Shown here: one piece after another, positions 57,664 through 64,000 of the stretch
Numbering within the stretch: position 1 is the first letter of the stretch
Layout: every line of letters starts with the position of its first letter
Assembly (NCBI GenBank): GCA_963920525.1
Contig: OY986438.1
Span: 51,673,253-51,737,252 of the forward strand
Source of the DNA: Dichetophora obliterata
Lineage: Eukaryota > Arthropoda > Insecta > Diptera > Sciomyzidae
Reading direction: 5' to 3'
DNA length: 64,000 nucleotides
Made by a program: the position numbers and the translations under genes
Notes under the pieces: model-generated
Told to the model about the DNA's origin: nothing
The model's database searches: none
The model's input: the letters and a program-made list of their open reading frames with translations, nothing else

Positions 57664-58146
57664 CATGATACAAAGAACTACAGATAAAGTATTCCCGGCG
57701 CAACAAACAAAATTTACTGCGCACCTCGTCATCGGTGCTCGTCAAATGTGACACTTGATGAATACATTCAAAAGAAAATGTAGAAAAGTGACGAAGATAG
57801 CAAAATGAAAACGAACAAACAGTCAAAATTCTGTCAAGCACATCAAGCAATGTAGCCGCTTTTTGTGTAAATCGGTAAAAAGGGAAAAAGCACCCCTACA
57901 AAATATGCAAATTTTTCTTCACAAACAGAACTAAAAAATATATTTACTTTATTTTGAACATGTGCTTTATATAACAATATTTATTTCATTTCAGTAAAAC
58001 AAGTTTTCATAAGAAAATGTAGGCATTTTAAAATCTTTATACCCTATGAATAAATTATGACTACGTTTTAACCAAGGAGCACCTTGCACGTCACAGCAAA
58101 GATGGCGGACATGCGCAATACTTTATCTGTAGTTCTTTGTATCATG
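57664..58146. mobile_element. Mutator-like MITE, 483 bp, with 9-bp target duplication
   Basis: The TIRs of about 30 bp begin CATGATACAAAGAACTACAG on both strands. GGATTCACT is duplicated exactly outside (57655-57663 and 58147-58155). A 9-bp duplication points to the Mutator superfamily. No transposase is present. Confidence 0.75.
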
Positions 58147-58165
58147 GGATTCACTGATCCAGCAT

Positions 58166-59284
58166 CAGTGTTCGGACTTTACTGCAATTGCAGTAGATCT
58201 ACTGTGCTTCTTAGCAAAATTTATGGTTTTACTGCGTCACTGCGGTTTTTCTAAATCTACTGCGATTTATTAGCTACAAACATTTTAATGGTTATTTTTG
58301 TGATATTTTAGAAATATTTAAGGGAGAGTTGTCTAAAGTGGAACTCGAAATTCTCTCCGATATTTTCCACAGGCATCACCAATGTTTTGACAATGCCAGT
58401 GTAGCTTTGAAGCGCCATAACTTTTCATATGGACTTGGAGAAACAAAATTTCAGAAAAAAATTTTTGCAACATTTTTGGCAGTGAATTTTGTCATTATTT
58501 TTTTGGTTTAGCACGATTTCAAAGTGATTTCTGTTCAAATGCAGAAAAAAAATTTCTTTGAATAAAAAAATATTTATTATTTGGAGTTTTCATTTCAATT
58601 ACTTTACGCTTTCTGTGAATTTATTGAATGTATGATAGTCCCACGTTAGAAGACAACAATTTCTGGAGCCGATCTTAAGCCTTTTAGATTTTTGGAAAAA
58701 TGTAATGAAACTTTCCAACAAAACTAAAAACTGTATTTAGCAAAAAGATAGTAATTTTATAAGCCAATCCATTGATATATTTGGCTCTCGAAAAAAATTT
58801 CATTGTGAAAAATTATGATGAAAAATCAAAACCGGTCCCACTTTAGACAACTTTCCCTTGAGCATTGATGTTGATTATGAAAATGCAGTTTCAAGGGCCC
58901 ATCTGTACATTACATCTATATACTATGGTCTAAGCTTTAAAACAGAAGAAAGTAATTTGTCAGATGAAGCTGTCATTGCAATAAAAACAATTATTTTAAA
59001 GTTCTACATAAGTTTTTGCCAATTTTTAAAGACCGTGATTGAATTTGTCTTCGGCAAATATATTTTGAATCAGTAAGAAATATGTTTCTGCAACATGCAA
59101 ATATAAAGTATATAGTTAAGTGTATATTATGTTATTAGTATAAAATGTTCATACATTAGTAGTAAATGTACGTACATGGTTGTAAATTTAAAAAAAAACA
59201 AAAAAACTACTGCGAAAAAGTTCGTTTTACTGCGTTTTTTTTCAAAATTTACTGCGATTTACGAATTTCCAAGTCCGAACCCTG
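58166..59284. mobile_element. hAT-like non-autonomous element with 8-bp target duplication
   Basis: The ends are CAGTGTTCGGACTT (left) and the complement of CAGGGTTCGGACTT (right). TCCAGCAT is repeated exactly outside (58158-58165 and 59285-59292). An 8-bp duplication and CAG-type ends match hAT. 'tttactgcg' motifs are repeated near both ends, like hAT subterminal sites. A separate TIR element (58320-58859) sits inside. The frame 58858-59076 (72 codons) is unrecognised. Confidence 0.75.
58320..58859. mobile_element. TIR element nested in the hAT-like element
   Basis: The inverted ends are AAGGGAGAGTTGTCTAAAGT and the complement of AAGGGAAAGTTGTCTAAAGT, followed by 'ggaac'/'gggac'. The 540-bp body has short unrecognised frames. 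The target duplication is not evident. Confidence 0.55.
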
Positions 59285-59426
59285 TCCAGCATGTTTTGAA
59301 AGTTTTTTTCATATAAAGTTTTCGCTCAGAGAGAAAAATTTTTGTGCACGCTCTCAACTTGATTAACATTATTTTAAATCACACAAAAACATGCTGAAGG
59401 TTATCAGTGAATTCAGCTTAACTACA

Positions 59427-59703
59427 CAACATGGCTGTCGTGTTATATTGAGAGAAGCTCTCTCGACAAAGAGAGGAAAGCTTTGTTTGCTGTTATATTA
59501 TGCTGCTGGTTGAATGTAGGCATCAAATAAAATGCGTGATTTTGCAATAATTAAAGAATACATTTTTTGAAAACCTTGGTAAGCTATAACAATCTTTATT
59601 ATCATAGGAATTGAGTAAAAAAGAATTATCAAAATCGGTTCTGCGGTTACCGAGCTTATTCTGGATAAAATTTCGTGAGTCTCCTTTTATATAATAGTAT
59701 AGA
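59427..59703 (-). mobile_element. Helitron 5'-end fragment
   Basis: The second copy of the piece at 1054-1335. On the minus strand it starts A|TCTATACTATTATATAAAAG. Directly right of it, 59705-60030 is another repeated-looking sequence ending in a Helitron-leader-like 'cacacagacagtcttttgct'. Confidence 0.5.
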
Positions 59704-60030
59704 TTAGGGCGGGTCGATTTAAAAATCGCCCATTGCTCAGTGAAAATCATATTCTAGGGATCAAAATAAGAAACAAACAAAATACCTCTAAAACGAATTC
59801 TAATGCCCCAACTTTTCCGTTGGGTCAAATTTTGAAAAATTCCGTCTTGACCCATTTAGAGTGCCCCAATCGAGTCCAAATGTATGACCGACCCCACTAA
59901 CTTTAGAGGGCCTATCCACCCATGCCAAAGGCTCATCCCTTGGAACTAGGGGGTTCAAACAAATGTTTGTATGGGTAGTTTTGTAGTCTATACCAATCAC
60001 ACAGACAGTCTTTTGCTTTTTATATATGTT

Positions 60031-61546
60031 TAAATTTTAGCTAAATATCTTTAACTGAAAGCTAACCAGACATGAAGACAGTGTTGTATCTGTAAATTAC
60101 AGATTTTAGACAAGCTAAAATTTTTTAAATTACCTCCTAGAACAAATGATAGTTTTATTTTAACCCTTTATTGGGCAAATGCTTATTCTTCATTTCAAAG
60201 TATTATTTAAATTGATAAAGGTAGTAATTTTAATATGAAAAACCAAATTGAAAGCATATCAATCAAAACATAACAAAATTTATAAACACGCTTTTGGCAA
60301 AAATTCGCATTTTTTTTTTTGTAAATTGTGAATATTTTTAGCTAATTCAATAAATTTTCAATTTTTGTAGCACTTTACTTAGTAGTGATCTTATAACAAT
60401 ATTTTGTATTTATTCTTTATAGTTTTCTGTTTTTCATATAATTTTTTTGATCATATATTTTTCTACGAATACGAGTTTTATATGATAAGTAAAAAACTCC
60501 AGTTATTTTTCCCTTTCTGTCATAGAATCATACTTTTCAATTTGTAACTGTTATGCAAAAATTATTTATTTGGTGTAAATGGACCCTGCAGTCCATTACA
60601 CCAAACTAGGAACTTATCCGGCTTGTTACAGTTTTGTTACACAGCCACACAAATGGTTAAATTTAAGATTTCTTATTTATTTAACATAATACATACATTT
60701 TTTTATAAATTTTGCATAAAACTTAAATAAACTATCTATATAAATTTCATTTTATTATATAATATTATATTATATATTATATTATTGTTATATTTTTACA
60801 GTATTTCTTCAGTATCATTTTTATATTATGGAAAAAATTTGTTATATCATTTTAATTAAATTAGTTATTGTGTTTTTATGCTAAGTAAAATTCAAAACTA
60901 CATGCAGAGAAATAATTTGTTTATATGTGTTTGGTTTCAAGAATTTAATACCTAAAGGGAACCATTTAATGATTAAAAACTGTTATCAATAACATTATTT
61001 TTCAATATAAGAATATATTAGTTGTGTCCAACAAATTATAATTGTCCTAGCTAAAAAAAATTCTCTACTATAATTACGGTGACCATCCTGTTTAATACAG
61101 TACAGTACTCTTTTTTATTTAATAATCATAAGAGTTATTGAACTTTTTTTTATTTAACTTTGTATTTTTATATTAAGTCTTTCACTATCCTCATTAAACA
61201 GAAACCTGTGGTATAGACAAAACATATTCACTAAATTTAACTGCGTTAAATTTTTATTTTTAATCTTTAAACGATTTTAGTGTCAATTTGACACTATTTT
61301 AACATAGGAAATTGTATATCTTTCTTATTTGAGCTCAAATTCACTTGAGATTTTTGCTCAATGTGAAAAGTCATGCCTATATTTAGATTTTACCATTGAA
61401 AAATTCCAATTGATGTCGTTGTCAAGCTGTGCTCAAAATATTCCTCAAACGACGTTCAGTGTCAAATTGACACAAAGCTAAGAAAAGAACGCAAATAAAA
61501 AATAAAAACTGTAACTGTACATTTTTTGTTCATTTTTATAAAAATA
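60031..61546. other. No gene; AT-rich, one palindrome
   Basis: 60571-60603 is a near-perfect hairpin ('tggtgtaaatggac'/'gtccattacacca'). 'gtgtcaatttgacac' palindromes occur near 61281 and 61459. 60740-60800 is almost pure A/T. Confidence 0.45.
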
Positions 61547-62253
61547 TTAGCTAAAACCCGGCACGTTGCTGCCACGCCCCCATTTGCAAACGCCCATCAA
61601 ATGTAATCAGTAACACTGCTTGTGTAATTTGTGTACGAATGACCCCATATTTTTATACTACACAAACTTAATTACCAAATTGTATTACCAAATGCATCAA
61701 AAACCGTCTGAAATATATTTGATTTGTGGGCGGTAAATGGGGATGTGGTACTCAAAAAAATCGACTGCCAAAATTCCAGATTCATTTAGTTTATGCCTGG
61801 CGCACTTTGCTTCACTCCACGCTTATCCCCTGAAAAAAGGGCGTAAGCACAGTGCGACCACTCCCATTTTTAATAAAGCTGACGAAAGTAACCATACGAA
61901 CTAAATTACTAAATTTTAGTCATATACGACAAAAACTGTCTGATATATAGCATTTTAATTGTGGATGATAAAAGGGGGCGTGGAAACCCTTTTTGAGTAG
62001 TTTCCGACAGAAGCTATACAAACTAAATGTAAGTCTTATACATAAATATATAGGAATAAAACCTTCCTATATATAGTATTTTTTGCATATAGTGAGCGTG
62101 AAAAGTAGGCGTGGCAAATCTTACATAGCCTAGCACGATTCAGTTAAAATCAAAAATCGTTTGGCATCTTTATTGTCTGAATCGGTTCAGTGGTTCTCGT
62201 GTGATTGCGAAACATCCGTACGTGTCACAAAAGCTTTTATATAATAGTACAGA
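61547..62253 (-). mobile_element. Complete non-autonomous Helitron, 707 bp
   Basis: On the minus strand it starts A|TCTGTACTATTATATAAAAG at 62253 and ends 'gcaacgtgccgggttttagCTAA|T' at 61547, giving TC...CTRR ends between A and T as Helitrons require. A short stem (ggca/tgcc) precedes the end. The body shares the leader and 'gtggcaaatct' blocks with 1-449 and 57115-57510. There is no coding sequence. Confidence 0.7.
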
Positions 62254-63552
62254 TAATCTTTCTTTGTTACTGGTCATCTTCTGGTTTTCCAATTCATCTT
62301 CTTGTCCCATTTAAAAAATGTGCTCAAACTCACTGTATTTGGTGAATAACAAACAAATTGTTACATATAGCATTTAATGAATTATTTTAATTTTATAGTT
62401 CTAATGAGGCAAACAAATCTGGAACATGCCTTTTGAGTTGTTTTAAAATAATTATTTTAATTTAAGAAGAATATTAACAAAAAAATTTCGTTTTCCGTGG
62501 TATTAAATCTTTGGTTGTAATGCATAGTGCCGATTTGACACTTATAGTTTTTTACGTTACAAAAAAATCAAATGCATTTGAAGGTTAATGCACATGTATT
62601 ATCTGAAATATTAATGTAATGTGTACTTACCTTGTGAAAAGCAATATCAAAATTGCAATCAATATACAAAGCGTAATATAAGCTTATCTGTTTTAAATAC
62701 ATTTTAATGTACACTTGCACAAAAAAAAAAGGAAATCTAAGCTGATTTATGCGCTTGCTTCATTAGCTTTTGGCTGTTGTAAGTCGTAACTTAGTAGTTT
62801 TCAACTTAGTAGCAGCATGTTTTAAAGAATTTTAAAGTGTTTTTATTTGTTAATAAATAAAAGTTAAAATCAGTGTAAGCAGGCGATTTCAAGAAGCAGG
62901 TGATTCAAAAAAAAAAATATGGTAAGTTGCGACCGGGTGCTCCGCTGGCAAAGCAGGTACGCTTTATAAATTAAAGATGGTGTATACAAAAGCAAATGCC
63001 CAAAATAAAATTGTATATATGAAATAAAAATTTAGTTTGTTTACAGGTAAGTCTAAAGTTAATTAATGTTTGACTACAACCATATTATGTTTTCTCCAAC
63101 TAAAATATGTGTGCTAATCAAAATACTTGTATTTTCGGAAAAACATAATATGGTAACTTGTCAAGCATAAAAAAATCCGAGAAAAATGTGTCTCCAATTA
63201 TATTTTGGTTTCTTAAAACTAATAAATAATTTTTCACAAATATTTTTTAACCACAGTGAAACACTTTTGGATTGTCTCTAGCTCCTAAGTAAAAATAGTT
63301 AAATCATCGGTAAACATATGATGTTGTTCTCAATTAACCTTTTAAAAATTATTGTGTGTCAGTGCAACCAAATTATGTTTTCTCCAATTATTATATATTT
63401 GGTAAACAATTGCCAGTGAACATGAAATGTTATTCTTAATTAAATTATACTTCGAAGCAAACAAATAGTTAAAACCTTAAAATCTTTTTAGTCGATTTAT
63501 AATTACAATATATTCAAATGAAAACATATTTCACTTGAAATAAAACATATTA
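62254..63552. other. No gene; diverged direct repeat
   Basis: 'ttatgttttctccaa' occurs at about 63085 and 63374, each followed some 200 bases or less later by 'atg.tgttcttaattaa'-like sequence. This suggests an old ~290-bp duplication. No coding frame is seen. Confidence 0.35.
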
Positions 63553-63799
63553 AGGGTTCTCATCTAAGCGTTAGTTTACATCATTTCCGATTTAAAGTAG
63601 TTGAAGTAAATATGAACACGTTTTATTTATTTTTCAATGTTAATGAAGGTTTTTGAAAGGTTTAAATTTTAAAAAAGTTATAATGTTGTCGCAGCCTTAG
63701 CCGCCATTTTGTCAACATTAACGCTATTTATACTTTATCGCTCATCAAAAGTTTAAATGCAATACATGTTTACATGTTTACATGCTTAGATGAGAACCA
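63553..63799. mobile_element. Short MITE with TTA target duplication
   Basis: The ends AGGGTTCTCATCTAAGC and the complement of GCTTAGATGAGAACCA are inverted, with one or two terminal mismatches. TTA stands outside both (63550-63552 and 63800-63802). This fits a PIF/Harbinger-type MITE of 247 bp. Confidence 0.5.
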
Positions 63800-64000
63800 T
63801 TATTGTTATTAAATTTAAACAACAAGTCATTGTTTGCAAACAACTAGTGCTAAGTAGTCAACAAGCACAAATAAGTAATGTAAACTTGCAACTATCATTC
63901 GGCAGCACCAAATTTGGCAGCACTGCGTGAAAGTGATCATGATATGATCCAATCTTAGAACCCAAACAAAATAATACTATATTCACATAGAGACTTTAGT

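Overview
The window looks like nuclear DNA of a higher (brachyceran) fly. It is strongly AT-rich and has (TTG)n/(CAA)n microsatellites. It is packed with insect transposon families: CR1-like and LOA-like LINEs, BEL/Pao retrotransposons, Helitrons, IS630/mariner-type DD41D elements, and MITEs of Harbinger, hAT and Mutator type. A tephritid fruit fly is plausible because DD41D ('rosa') elements were first known from Ceratitis, but the species is inference. I see no convincing host protein gene. One short exon-like piece (22760-22855) is the only candidate, so this is probably a large intron or intergenic TE-rich DNA.

Layout. 1-4300: Helitron pieces, a tRNA-like sequence, and two TIR elements with TAA target duplications; the larger carries a 63-bp minisatellite. 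6423-13256: two copies of a ~0.6-kb dispersed repeat, the second split by a nearly full-length CR1-type LINE (PHD-finger ORF1, endonuclease plus reverse-transcriptase ORF2, lightly damaged). 13785-18048: a near-perfect hairpin, then a solo gypsy-type LTR (16506-17704, CACA duplication, TATA box, initiator, 35-bp minisatellite), then a MITE 6 bp further on. 20700-27600: truncated LINE and BEL/Pao fragments, a transposase scrap, and a LOA-like fragment. 28670-32014: a Helitron composite with two tandem-repeat blocks and a nested insertion carrying a tRNA-like sequence.

33697-41848 is a structurally complete BEL/Pao LTR element on the minus strand: 448-bp LTRs differing at 5 sites, CCAAT duplication, tRNA-Tyr-type primer site, gag, pol and an F-type env. 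Its coding region is broken by frameshifts, stop codons, a deletion over the protease active site and a Glu-to-Lys change at the third integrase catalytic position. 43087-46114 holds two divergent DD41D transposons in opposite orientation, each with TIRs and TA duplications. 51601-53603 is a foldback-like element containing three separate large inverted repeats. 55000-62253 is a dense Helitron/MITE zone, including a 9-bp-TSD (Mutator-like) MITE standing 2 bp from the 8-bp target duplication of a hAT-like element.

The genes do not form a host pathway. The coherent units are the mobile elements themselves, and their nesting gives relative ages.
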